Positions 45,733-54,152 of a DNA stretch of 64,000 nucleotides are shown in pieces. This DNA is from Paenibacillus algorifonticola (GTDB lineage: Bacteria; Bacillota; Bacilli; Paenibacillales; Paenibacillaceae): positions 62,001 to 126,000 of the forward strand of contig NZ_LAQO01000015.1 of NCBI RefSeq assembly GCF_000971975.1, read 5' to 3'. The translations under genes were made by a program, and so were the position numbers. Under the pieces are notes generated by a model. The model searched no databases. It saw nothing but the letters and a program-made list of their open reading frames with translations, and was not told the DNA's origin. Each line of letters starts with the position of its first letter. Position 1 is the first letter of the stretch.

Positions 45733-45864
45733 TGAAGTGAAGTGCACCCCTTATAGTAGACATTGGAAAAACACCTTGGTGTTTAAACCGATGAATACAA
45801 TAGGGGGTGCTTTGCGTTATGGCAAAGAAGGGGCAGAAATTCGTCACATACAGCTTCCCTAGCG
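45733..45864 (+). mobile_element. 5' end relic of an IS3-family (IS150-like) element
   Basis: GAAGTGCACCCCTTATAG resembles the terminal sequence of IS150-group elements. It is followed, at the normal distance, by ATG at 45819 and the orfA opening MAKKGQKFVTYS, which breaks off after about 15 codons. Everything beyond is gone. Confidence 0.65.
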
Positions 45865-45915
45865 TATCTTAAGTAAGGGCAAGTTTTGATATAATGGCCG
45901 AGGAGGGTGAAGAAC

Positions 45916-46677
45916 ATGCACACGATAGAGAGCTTAATGAAGCAATTAGAGCAGCTGGGCATTGACAGCAAAGGGACGTTGCTCGTCCATTCTTCGATGA
46001 AAAGTATGGGACCTGTCGAGGGTGGCGCGGACACAGTCTTGGATGCGTTCACAGCCTATATGAAGGATGGGCTGCTGGTGTTACCCACCCATACGTGGTC
46101 CTATATAAATGCGGATAATCCGAGATTTTACGTTGATCGGTCACCTTCCTGCGTCGGGATACTACCCGAACTTTTTCGCAAACGGCCTGATGTGGTTCGT
46201 TCGTTGCACCCCACTCATTCGGTGGCAGCATTAGGTCGAGATGCAATAGAGCTCACAAACGACGATCATCGTTTCGATACGCCATGCGCTAGAGGCTCCG
46301 CTTGGGGGAAGATGCTTGACCGAAGGGCGACCCTATTGTTAGTTGGGGTCGATTTAAGGCGCAACACATTTATTCATGGAGTCGAAGAATGGGTGGACAT
46401 ACCGGGCAGGCTAACGGATGACCATGAGATGCTTTACACGGTTTTACCCGATGGAACAGAAATTTCAGTACCTTCCCGCAGACATTGTGGGTTGTCGTGG
46501 TCGCAGCATTTTTGGAAAGTAGATGATGTCCTTGAAAGTGAAGGTGCGATGCACAAGGGGCGGCTTGGCGATGCCGTTGTAAGGGTTTGTGATGCGGCTG
46601 CGGTGGCGAAAGTAATAACTGAAATGCTCAAGGACAATCCGGAGTTGTTTTCGGATAATAATCCCTTGGATCATTAA
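45916..46677 (+). CDS. AAC(3)-family N-acetyltransferase (YokD-like)
   Basis: A 253-residue protein of the antibiotic N-acetyltransferase family. The ATG is six bases after AGGAGGGTG. Family features: LLVHSSMKSMGPVEGGADTV near residue 22, LPTHTWSY, LHPTHSVAALG with the conserved His, and GVDLRRNTFIHGVEE. Relatives acetylate the 3-amino group of aminoglycosides with acetyl-CoA; chromosomal YokD-like members of Bacillus have weak or other activities, so resistance cannot be assumed. It stands alone behind fossil sequence. Confidence 0.92.
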   Translation: MHTIESLMKQLEQLGIDSKGTLLVHSSMKSMGPVEGGADTVLDAFTAYMKDGLLVLPTHTWSYINADNPRFYVDRSPSCVGILPELFRKRPDVVRSLHPTHSVAALGRDAIELTNDDHRFDTPCARGSAWGKMLDRRATLLLVGVDLRRNTFIHGVEEWVDIPGRLTDDHEMLYTVLPDGTEISVPSRRHCGLSWSQHFWKVDDVLESEGAMHKGRLGDAVVRVCDAAAVAKVITEMLKDNPELFSDNNPLDH

Positions 46678-46784
46678 TATCAAAGTCATTGGCAATACAA
46701 AGGAATGGATTAAGAAATCGGTCAGCCGTTGGTTAGACTGCCATCGTATGGGCTAGCTCACTCTCTTTACTGTATGATAAGATA

Positions 46785-46799
46785 TGGTTAATTTAACCA
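46785..46799. promoter_or_regulatory. 15-bp palindrome before the GGDEF gene
   Basis: TGGTTAA-T-TTAACCA is a perfect dyad 97 bases before the start codon, just downstream of a possible -10 box TATGAT (46773-46778). It is a candidate repressor site. Confidence 0.45.
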
Positions 46800-46895
46800 A
46801 CACATTTTAGTAAAGAATTATTTTTTAAAGGTTCATTTAAGGAATATACTATTTCTGTGATATCGTAGTTGTCGAATCAAAAAAGGAGAAGATTT

Positions 46896-48599
46896 GTGAG
46901 CCCATCAGCATGGTATGATCTCTTTTTATTCCTCCTGTTGTTTGCTTTATATGTTTATGTTTTTGCTACCGTTAGGATTACAAACTTACATAAAGTTTAC
47001 TTCTTATTTCATTTTTTTATGATGCTTTGGCCACTGTGTCAATTTGCCATAGATCTGACTGATGATCCGCGGTTACAGTTGTTTGATGTGACCATGTCTT
47101 TTGTCGCACTCTCTATGTTGGGGAGCGGTTGGCTTCTTCTTACCGTCTTTCTTACTGGAAATGCTGATAAATTAGGAAAAAAAAGATTATTCCTGTTGTT
47201 TGCGCCAGCAGTTATTGCAGCAGTTGGTGTGATCATGAACCCGTTTAATCTTTTTGTAGCTCCGCTGGGGGGCGGTTACGTCGATAGAGCATACGGCACA
47301 TGGTTCTGGATGGTGATCGTTATTCTATTGAGCTACTTTTTTGCTTCCCTCTCTGTTTTGTTTGGGGCATTGAATTCTTCCAAAACGTCACCAATGATAA
47401 AAAAACAAGTGAAAATAACGCTGTGGGGAATATTCGTGCTGGCCACTTTTGCAAGTATTGACGCACTTCTTAATGTGGTTCTAAGGGAGTCGCTACCGAT
47501 CATTCCAGGATTGACTTCTCTGGGAATTTTTCTTTCAGCTCTATTTTTCGTATATGTCATTAAAAAATACAATGTGTTTGATCTTGTTTCCATCGCTCAT
47601 GAGGATGTGATCAATACGATTCCATATGGAATACTTGTACTAGATGAGAATGAATCCATTATTGAAGTCAACAAAGCTTTACGATTGTTTATAGATCTAA
47701 ATGTAGGTGACTATTTTGATATGGAGACGTTTCTTGGGTCTGTTCGTGTAGAGGGCAGTAGCAAGAAGTTTCTGAGTCATTATAAGCAAAAAGAAAATAC
47801 CTTGTCTCAAATTGAAATCATCGCCCAGCGCGACATCGAGCGTCATTTTATACTACAAGCTTCTCCGATTGTTGATTCTTACCCAATGCAAATCGGTCAT
47901 ATCATTACGTTTCAGGATGTCTCACAAGAGCGCTTTTTTGTTAAAGAAATGAATCGGCAAAATGAGATCCTTCAGGAACGCAATCATTCACTTGATCGCA
48001 TTCGTAATGAGCTATCCACAGCCAATCGAAAGCTTGAAGAATTAGTTCTTACTGACAGTTTAACAAACTGCTACAATCGCCGTTATTTGACTCAACAGCT
48101 GACTCATGAGGTCATAACCAATATTCAATATAAAATTCCGTTTTCACTCATCCTTTTTGATATTGATTACTTTAAAGCGATCAATGACCGCTATGGACAT
48201 GTAATAGGGGATGAAGTTCTTTATCGTACGGCTCAAGCAGTCAAACAATCCATTCGTGGTACCGATATTCTAGCTCGATATGGTGGGGAGGAGTTCATGA
48301 TCTACCTTCCGCATACAGAACGCCAGTTAGCTGAACAATTAGCGGAACGAGTGAGATTAGCGGTAGAGTCGAACCACATTTTAGTGGATCATGAAATCGA
48401 ACAGGTTTCTATAACTGTAAGTGTGGGGGGGTTATCCATTGAGGATTTTGATCATGAACATGTACCGGACAATCCAGAAGGGTATTTAATCCAACTTTTT
48501 GCTGCAGTAGATAAGGCCCTTTATCAAGCCAAGCAAAATGGACGCAATCGGATCGAGTTTGCAGACTTCCAGAATGTTTCGTTTGCTAAGATGAAGTAA
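46896..48599 (+). CDS. Membrane diguanylate cyclase: 7-helix sensor, PAS-like, GGDEF
   Basis: The GTG at 46896 follows AAAAGGAGAAG, giving 567 residues. Residues 5-230 hold seven helices, as in the N-terminal HisKA_7TM sensor. Residues 240-345 are PAS-like (TIPYGILVLDENESIIEVNK). A short coiled coil leads to the GGDEF domain at 390-560, with DSLTNCYNRRY, FDIDYFKAINDRYGH and the active-site GGEEF within ARYGGEEFMIYLP. It should make c-di-GMP from two GTP in response to a membrane or cytosolic signal. The HD-GYP protein in the same window would break it down. Confidence 0.94.
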   Translation: MSPSAWYDLFLFLLLFALYVYVFATVRITNLHKVYFLFHFFMMLWPLCQFAIDLTDDPRLQLFDVTMSFVALSMLGSGWLLLTVFLTGNADKLGKKRLFLLFAPAVIAAVGVIMNPFNLFVAPLGGGYVDRAYGTWFWMVIVILLSYFFASLSVLFGALNSSKTSPMIKKQVKITLWGIFVLATFASIDALLNVVLRESLPIIPGLTSLGIFLSALFFVYVIKKYNVFDLVSIAHEDVINTIPYGILVLDENESIIEVNKALRLFIDLNVGDYFDMETFLGSVRVEGSSKKFLSHYKQKENTLSQIEIIAQRDIERHFILQASPIVDSYPMQIGHIITFQDVSQERFFVKEMNRQNEILQERNHSLDRIRNELSTANRKLEELVLTDSLTNCYNRRYLTQQLTHEVITNIQYKIPFSLILFDIDYFKAINDRYGHVIGDEVLYRTAQAVKQSIRGTDILARYGGEEFMIYLPHTERQLAEQLAERVRLAVESNHILVDHEIEQVSITVSVGGLSIEDFDHEHVPDNPEGYLIQLFAAVDKALYQAKQNGRNRIEFADFQNVSFAKMK

Positions 48600-48638
48600 T
48601 TGTATTGAAGAATCGTTTCATTCATAAGGATACATAAA

Positions 48639-48667
48639 AAAATCCCACCCACTGGGCAGGATTTTAG
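48639..48667. terminator. Terminator between convergent GGDEF and DUF3231 genes
   Basis: AAAATCC-CA-CCC and GGG-CA-GGATTTT pair around ACT. A-run on one side and T-run on the other allow use in both directions. Confidence 0.75.
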
Positions 48668-48674
48668 ATTAAAT

Positions 48675-49193
48675 TTAAGCATTAACTGTCTCAGGTCTCT
48701 TTAATTGCAGTGGAGGTGGAATTAGCCAGCCTTTTTCTTTACTCATCTTGAGTATTTTAACGCCTAATGCTGTTTTAGTGATATGGTATTTAGCAAATAA
48801 AGCTCCGATATCTTCTCTTATGGATTGACCCATGACTTGACTACAAGCTACTAATCCCGCTGAGGTGTCGGCTGCAATTTTAGCAGCTATTTCAGGATCA
48901 GTAAATCTTGCACCTACCGGGATATCTTCGAGTTTTACAGTTGGTCTTTCAGGCATCATAGGTGCTGGAGCAATCCCGTTATCCGTAAGCAAAGTATCTA
49001 ATTCTTTACATTCAAGCTCAGCTTGATCAATGAGAGCGTCCAGCACCTTTTTAAGATCCTTGTCACCGGCGTGGTTTGAATATGCTTGGTAGCAAGATAC
49101 AGCACCTTTGGCCACCGTTGAGGCTTGCCATACACTAAAGATTTCACCATAGTGCATAGGCTCATCTTTTGAATTACCGCTTAAAATTCCCAT
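48675..49193 (-). CDS. DUF3231 family protein
   Basis: A 172-residue, mostly helical protein with MHYGEIFSVWQASTVAKGAV at the start and a C-terminal MSKEKGWLIPPPLQL. These are features of one DUF3231 repeat, which forms a ferritin-like helical bundle and is common in spore formers, sometimes linked to spore coats. No Cys or His pattern indicates a metal centre clearly. The start has the expected GGAG-rich region upstream on the minus strand. Function unknown. Confidence 0.8.
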   Translation of the reverse strand: MGILSGNSKDEPMHYGEIFSVWQASTVAKGAVSCYQAYSNHAGDKDLKKVLDALIDQAELECKELDTLLTDNGIAPAPMMPERPTVKLEDIPVGARFTDPEIAAKIAADTSAGLVACSQVMGQSIREDIGALFAKYHITKTALGVKILKMSKEKGWLIPPPLQLKRPETVNA

Positions 49194-49281
49194 TTAATTA
49201 TGCTCCTTTTATTCTCAATTTTGACTGGTTTATTATGTCCATGAGTATTTAAATAAATGTATGGTCTGATGTGAAATGAAT

Positions 49282-49305
49282 AACACCCCCTGTTACGGAG
49301 GTGTT
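49282..49305 (-). terminator. Terminator candidate of the WGxxGxxG gene
   Basis: AACACC (49282-49287) pairs with GGTGTT (49300-49305). On the minus strand it comes about 30 bases after the stop of the upstream small gene and is followed by ATTCATTT. Confidence 0.45.
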
Positions 49306-49334
49306 AGTGTGTATGTGCATACAGGTTCTAAAGC

Positions 49335-49571
49335 TTATGCATGGTCACGATCACGTTGGCGATTTCTCGCTCCAGCTAAACCAATTAGACCTAAAAGGCC
49401 AAGCCAACCCCAATCGAAACCATCATCATCTGTTGTTGCGTTGGTTCTGTAATTGTTTGCATTCATCGTTGTTCCGTTATTGGAACGATCCATGTTATCT
49501 GCAGATGCAGGTATAGCAGAATACATCATCAAACATCCGATGAAGCAAATTAATAAAATTACTTTTCTCAT
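49335..49571 (-). CDS. Small secreted WGxxGxxG-family protein
   Basis: A 78-residue protein. Residues 1-24 are a signal peptide ending in ASA. A polar Asn/Thr-rich spacer of 20 residues follows, then DDDGFDWGWLGLLGLIGLAG and a basic end ARNRQRD. This is the WGxxGxxG pattern: an acidic run, a Trp-Gly helix and a positive tail, resembling a short sorting or membrane-anchor signal. The mature protein would be little more than the linker and the anchor. Function unknown. Confidence 0.82.
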   Translation of the reverse strand: MRKVILLICFIGCLMMYSAIPASADNMDRSNNGTTMNANNYRTNATTDDDGFDWGWLGLLGLIGLAGARNRQRDRDHA

Positions 49572-49711
49572 TCACAAGCCCCTTTCCTAATTAGAATTTC
49601 AACCGAGTTTATTTTTTGCTGCAAAACACATATTTATACACAAAAATTTAACCGGCAGGATAGTTCCAAATCAATTGCGGGGAACCGTATCACAAGTAGG
49701 GCGAAATTTGG

Positions 49712-49968
49712 GCCTTAACCGTTTGCGCTCTCGGGAGTCGCAAGCGGTTATTTTTGATTACTCCCGAACGGAGCCGCTTTGCTTTGCACGGGCGAGAAGA
49801 TTGTCGATCCCTTGCCCAAAATCCCTCGCAACCTCCGAACGTCCAGCGTCTATATTCAGACTGTTAACAAGGGTATCGGTGATCACCTTGTTTGCAATCC
49901 TTCGCGTATGATTGTTGCAAAATAATGAAAGAACGCCTCGCCCGAATCGTCGTGATGCAATAACTTGA
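49712..49968 (-). pseudogene. Decayed partial duplicate of the tetR 3' half and its terminator
   Basis: The segment repeats 44010-44384 with about 90 percent identity by eye, but lacks about 120 bases that lie between the terminator and the middle of tetR. The terminator copy (AACCGTTTGCG ... CGCAAGCGGTT) is kept. The minus-strand frame is shifted and broken, and the HTH-coding end is absent. Confidence 0.85.
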
Positions 49969-50048
49969 TGCTAATGCTAAAAAAATATTGGCCGCAATGA
50001 AAAATATTAGAACTCTCAGTTGTATTAAAAGTGAAAGGGGGTGCGGAG

Positions 50049-50546
50049 GTGTACAATTCATATGAGCTCAATGAATCTGTGCGGCGGGCCTTGGATCTAT
50101 ATTCACAGAGCATGATCAAAATTGCCTTTGCGTATTTGAAAAATATAGCTGATGCAGAAGAAGTAACACAGGAAGTATTTCTCACCTATTTGCAGAAGCG
50201 ACCTATATTTGAAAACAGTGAACATGAAAAAGCGTGGCTGATTCGAACAACCATTAATAAAAGTAAAAATATGCTGAAAACGGGTTGGTTCAAAAGCAGG
50301 AACCCTGTTCCCGAAGATCTTAGCTATCTCCCGAAGGAAGAAAATGAGGTGTTACAGGCTGTGCTGGCCTTGGACAAGAAATATCGAATTCCGATTCATC
50401 TGTACTATTATGAGGGATATTCTATCCAGGAAATTGCAGGTATCATGCAGTCCAAGTCGGCAACGGTAGGAACATGGCTCGCAAGAGGACGTCTTATCTT
50501 AAAAGAGAAGATTGGAGGCCTGGAGGATGAAGAAATCTGTTTATAA
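50049..50546 (+). CDS. ECF-type RNA polymerase sigma factor
   Basis: A 165-residue sigma factor. The GTG at 50049 is seven bases after GGGGGT. Region 2 spans residues 10-70 (MIKIAFAYLKNIADAEEVTQ, EVFLTYL), region 4 spans 105-160 (LALDKKYRIPIHLYYYEGYS, then IQEIAGIMQSKSATVGTWLA with RGRLILKE). There is no region 1 or 3, as in other ECF factors. The next gene starts 20 bases before this one ends and codes for a membrane protein likely to be its anti-sigma factor. The HLYYYEGYS and SKSATVGTWL style resembles the SigV/SigW-like groups of Bacilli. Confidence 0.94.
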   Translation: MYNSYELNESVRRALDLYSQSMIKIAFAYLKNIADAEEVTQEVFLTYLQKRPIFENSEHEKAWLIRTTINKSKNMLKTGWFKSRNPVPEDLSYLPKEENEVLQAVLALDKKYRIPIHLYYYEGYSIQEIAGIMQSKSATVGTWLARGRLILKEKIGGLEDEEICL

Positions 50547-51366
50547 ATCTGCGATGTCCCGTGTGAAAACAAGTGAGGATTTTCAAGAGGCAACGTATCA
50601 GAAGTTGAGGTCGGAAATGGAAAAGACAACACAAACCAATAGGATCAATCAAAAGGAGCTGTTAAAAATGGAAAAAGCCAAGAAAAGAACGTTAACAGGT
50701 TGGACAGTCGGTATTGCAGCATGTGCGATATTATCGGTTGGCATCTTCGCGATGAACCAGAACACATTAAATACAACACCCGAGCCCTCTGCTGTTGTAA
50801 CGAAACCTCTTGTGGGTAAAGTGGCAGTCAATATTGATGGAGCCATCTCCGAAGTGAGTGCGGACGGCAAAAGCTTCAAGGTCGGTGACCTGTGGGTGGA
50901 GGTAACAGATAAAACGGAGCTGGGCAGTAAAGAACCGACAGCATCGGAGCCATCTGAAGAGCTGCTACAAAAAGAATTTAAAGTCGGTAATATTGTATCC
51001 GGCTACACCTCTCAGGATGCCAGCACCGGTAAGGTGACTGCAGATGTTATCTACAACAACATGGCTCCGCAGAAGGACAATGCAACGAACCCACCTATTG
51101 TAGGCAAAGCTGCAGTCAATATTGAGGGCGAGATTACGGAAGTAAGCGCAGATGGAAAAAGCTTCAAGGTTGGCGGCTTATGGGTAAACGTAACATCAGA
51201 AACCGAACTGGGCATTGAAGGGCCAACGGCTGCCAAGCCGTCTGAAGAGCTGCTGCAAAAGGAATTTAAAGTCGGCAATATCGTATCCGGATTTACGACA
51301 GAGGATGTAAGCACAGGAAAAGTGAATGCAACGCGCATCTACAACAACATGGCTCCGCAGAAATAA
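50527..51366 (+). CDS. Putative anti-sigma factor with a duplicated extracellular domain
   Basis: A 279-residue protein starting inside the end of the sigma gene; GGAGG lies eight bases before the ATG. Residues 1-55 are cytoplasmic and charged (KTSEDFQEATYQKLRSEMEK), 56-76 a membrane helix, and 95-279 are two nearly identical domains of about 90 residues. Each begins VGK.AVNI.G.I.EVSADGKSF and ends with VIYNNMAPQK or RIYNNMAPQK. The domain resembles DUF5666/OB-like modules. The near identity suggests a recent tandem duplication. The cytoplasmic part would hold the sigma factor and the outside domains may sense a signal; this is inferred from gene order and topology. Confidence 0.82.
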   Translation: MKKSVYKSAMSRVKTSEDFQEATYQKLRSEMEKTTQTNRINQKELLKMEKAKKRTLTGWTVGIAACAILSVGIFAMNQNTLNTTPEPSAVVTKPLVGKVAVNIDGAISEVSADGKSFKVGDLWVEVTDKTELGSKEPTASEPSEELLQKEFKVGNIVSGYTSQDASTGKVTADVIYNNMAPQKDNATNPPIVGKAAVNIEGEITEVSADGKSFKVGGLWVNVTSETELGIEGPTAAKPSEELLQKEFKVGNIVSGFTTEDVSTGKVNATRIYNNMAPQK

Positions 51367-51475
51367 AATATATACTGCTGAAGCGTAAAGCCGGCAATTT
51401 ATCATGGACAGCTGATGGCTGGCGTTTAGTATGCGGAATGGTAAAAATGACGATGAAAGCTAAAGTAGAGAGTGA

Positions 51476-51527
51476 AAAACTGCAAGATCGCACAGATTCA
51501 TCCAGATGCGTTCTTTGCAGTTTTTTT
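51476..51527 (+). terminator. Terminator of the sigma/anti-sigma operon
   Basis: AAAACTGCAA (51476-51485) pairs with TTGCAGTTTT (51515-51524), followed by more T. The loop of about 29 bases is long. Confidence 0.7.
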
Positions 51528-51606
51528 AGGGCATAGACGAATTGCCCTGCATGGATGCATGAAGCGTCACTAGCCGTGATACGCTGAAATTGCGGCGAGG
51601 CTGGAT

Positions 51607-52113
51607 TTGAAAGGAACGGGCGATAACACGTTCTCTCCGAATCGCGACATTACGCGATCCGAGTTCTCGGAAATTGTTGTAGTGGGTCTTGGTCTGATGG
51701 GTCTGGACATCCCAGAAAACAACTTCTCCGACGTTCCGGCATCGGCTTGGTACGAAAATTCGGTAGCGATTGCGAGCGAATTTGGTATTGTTCGCGGCTA
51801 TAGCAACGGTTTGTTCAACGGCAATCAGGAAATTACGCGTGAACAGGGCATCGTGATGATTGCCCGCGCATATAATCTGATTAACCCGCAGCCTGCACTG
51901 AGTGAGGAGCGGATCGATTCGCTGCTCGCCGGTTACGGCGATGCGGCAAGCGTAGCCGGATGGGCAAGACAGGATGTAGCGCGTTTGATCGAAGCCGACA
52001 TTTTGCAGGGACAAGGGCAAATGCAGCTTAACCCGAAAGCGAACATTACGCGTGCCGAAGTGGCGGCGCTCGTGGCAAGACTTCTCAAGACAACGGATCT
52101 GATTGACAAGTAA
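51607..52113 (+). pseudogene. C-terminal fragment of an SLH-domain protein
   Basis: The frame has three S-layer homology segments: GDNTFSPNRDITRSEFSEIV, SDVPASAWYENSVAIASEFG with GYSNGLFNGNQEITREQGI, and AGWARQDVARLIEADILQGQ with NPKANITRAEVAALVARLL. Such motifs bind pyruvylated cell-wall polymers and occur at the end of large secreted enzymes or S-layer proteins. There is no signal peptide and no ribosome site at the TTG start, so the front part is lost and the anchor cannot reach the surface. A clean terminator follows, as for a once-active gene. Confidence 0.8.
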
Positions 52114-52130
52114 ACCAGGATAATTCCAAC

Positions 52131-52167
52131 AGCCATCGCCGGCCTTCAAAGCCGGCGATGGCTATTT
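52131..52167 (+). terminator. Terminator after the SLH fragment
   Basis: AGCCATCGCCGGC (52131-52143), loop CTTCAAA, GCCGGCGATGGCT (52151-52163), then ATTTT. The 13-bp stem is perfect. Confidence 0.88.
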
Positions 52168-52262
52168 TGGATTCTGTGGGGGTACTACATATGTTAGAAC
52201 TGATTAAGAACAGAGAAAAGGAATATAATTTTAGATAAGATGGAGGAGATGGGAGCAAGTTG

Positions 52263-52700
52263 ATGAGTGACAAGAAAATGGTCGCAGTATTAATTGGAAT
52301 CGCAGCTGTGTTGTGGTTTATTACAAGCTTGTTTTTCACCAGAACTTCTTCAACGAATGATATTTATTTAATCCCTGAGGGCTTTGAGGGTGACATTAGG
52401 GTGAATTATAACGTTCAAGGTGCACCGGCACTTGAGAAGGATGGTAAATATGATGTCATTCCAATTAGAGTCGATGGGACTTACGATACCTCAAAACCTG
52501 ATATGGAATACGGGCTAGTGACAGACCAATATTTTTATGTCAGCCATGACCATGACGGACGGCGAACTCCGATAGATGAACGTTGCGTCCATGTCAGAGG
52601 AAATGGTTCATCCGAGATTGGTTCAAGCATCACAAGACATAACGATCTGACCATTACCCTCACAAAGTGCAGTGAAGATTTTCGTGCTTGGGGAAAGTAA
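52263..52700 (+). CDS. Membrane-anchored small protein, DUF6843-like
   Basis: A 145-residue protein with one N-terminal helix (AVLIGIAAVLWFITSLFF) and an outside beta-rich domain starting NDIYLIPEGFEGDIRVNYNV. That opening matches a family of unknown function in Bacilli. Two Cys (ERCVHV, LTKCSED) could form a disulfide. The ATG is seven bases after GGGAG. No operon partner. Confidence 0.75.
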   Translation: MSDKKMVAVLIGIAAVLWFITSLFFTRTSSTNDIYLIPEGFEGDIRVNYNVQGAPALEKDGKYDVIPIRVDGTYDTSKPDMEYGLVTDQYFYVSHDHDGRRTPIDERCVHVRGNGSSEIGSSITRHNDLTITLTKCSEDFRAWGK

Positions 52701-52898
52701 ATACACTTATTAAAATCATTATGCTTTAGGAAAAACGCTAAAGGAAATGATAGAATTAGGGCAGGCTAGTTATGGTTAAAACAGTTTATACCCTAAACAA
52801 CAAAATTCGTATAAAATAAAAGTATTCTTTTGAAAGTGAGCTGAAAACTGATGATGTGGTCACCTCTATTTGAAAATGATGTACCTGTAGTTATTCTC

Positions 52899-52932
52899 CC
52901 TTAACGGTTGAAAAACTACATCTCCGTTAAGG
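52899..52932 (+). promoter_or_regulatory. 9-bp inverted repeat in the leader of the EamA gene
   Basis: CCTTAACGG (52899-52907) and CCGTTAAGG (52924-52932) are perfect arms with a 16-base loop, 34 bases before the start codon and without a T-run. It could be an operator or an RNA hairpin in the leader. Confidence 0.5.
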
Positions 52933-52965
52933 ACAGGAATGGTCTAGAAAAACGGAGGGTACAAA

Positions 52966-53838
52966 ATGAAAAACACCTTATTAGGTTCTTTGTATTTATC
53001 ACTCGCTGCTAGTATTTGGGGCGGGATGTACGTTGTGGTAAAACACGTGGTAGACTTTGTGCCACCACTTGAATTAGTATGGATTCGCTATGTAATTGCG
53101 TTTCTTGCATTGCTAATTATTGGCGTTGTAACAAAACAATCATGGCGTATTGAAAAACGAGACTTGCTATTAATTTTCATGATTGGACTTATTGGAAATA
53201 CTATTTCTATCATAACCCAAGAAGTTGGTACGATGCTTTCTACTGCACAAATGGGTGCCATTATTACTTCAACGACACCTGCATTCATGGTGTTATTTGC
53301 GCGCATCATCTTAAAAGAAAAAATCACGTTTAAAAAAGCAACTTCTATTATTTTAGCAACAATCGGTGTCGGCATTATTGTCGGAAATGCCGATATCGAT
53401 CCAACTCTTCAACTTGGTGGTGTATCACTGCTTATTGCAGCACTTACTTGGGCGCTTATGTCTGTTCTTATTAAACGGGTACCCGGGCAATATTCACAAA
53501 TTGTCGTAACGTTCTATACAACCCTTGTAGCCATTGTTTTACTTACCCCTTTTACAATTAGCCGATTACCTGAGCTTGATGTTCAAGCCATGATGCATCC
53601 ATCTATTTGGGGCGGTCTTTTGTACTTGGGCGTTATTTCGACAGCATGTGCCTTTTTACTGTGGAATCGTGGACTGCAAATGCTTAATGCTTCAAGTGGC
53701 GGATTATTTTTCTTTTTTCAGCCTATAGTCGGTACTTTTTTAGGGTGGTTATTGCTAGGTGAACAAATTGGCTTGTCTTTTTGGATGGGTACTATATTCA
53801 TTTTTACTGGTGTACTATTAGTCATTCGAGAAGAATGA
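52966..53838 (+). CDS. EamA-family (DMT) transporter
   Basis: A 290-residue protein with ten helices in two EamA repeats. The first starts LYLSLAASIWGGMYVVVKHV, and the second LLIAALTWALMSVLIKR. The last helices carry FFFFQPIVGTFLGWLLLGEQ, the usual end signature. Members export amino acids, nucleotides or other metabolites. GGAGGG lies before the ATG. Own terminator downstream. Confidence 0.93.
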   Translation: MKNTLLGSLYLSLAASIWGGMYVVVKHVVDFVPPLELVWIRYVIAFLALLIIGVVTKQSWRIEKRDLLLIFMIGLIGNTISIITQEVGTMLSTAQMGAIITSTTPAFMVLFARIILKEKITFKKATSIILATIGVGIIVGNADIDPTLQLGGVSLLIAALTWALMSVLIKRVPGQYSQIVVTFYTTLVAIVLLTPFTISRLPELDVQAMMHPSIWGGLLYLGVISTACAFLLWNRGLQMLNASSGGLFFFFQPIVGTFLGWLLLGEQIGLSFWMGTIFIFTGVLLVIREE

Positions 53839-53845
53839 GCATCAA

Positions 53846-53885
53846 AAAAAAGCTGACCGGCATAATTTGCCGATCAGCTTTTTTG
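53846..53885. terminator. Terminator after the EamA gene
   Basis: AAAAAGCTGACCGGC and GCCGATCAGCTTTTTT pair with one mismatch around ATAATTT, so it could act on both strands. Confidence 0.85.
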
Positions 53886-54152
53886 TTACGTTAACGGGAT
53901 ACAATCGTTCAACAGCACATCGGCAGTCCAGCCTATTATTTTGTCGTTTGTGGCATCAATTGACTTTGATTCAACGGGTGAGGTATACTTTTCGTGAATC
54001 AGAAAAAGGATTTTTTATTAAAATTTGGATTAAAAGGGTTTGGGTTGCTGTCGGAATAAATGAGTTGCTCTTCATCAATTTTCACTAGTTTTGTCCCCAG
54101 CCTAATCGTAGATTACCACACGTATTCTATATGTTGGAAGGAGATGGTGGCA

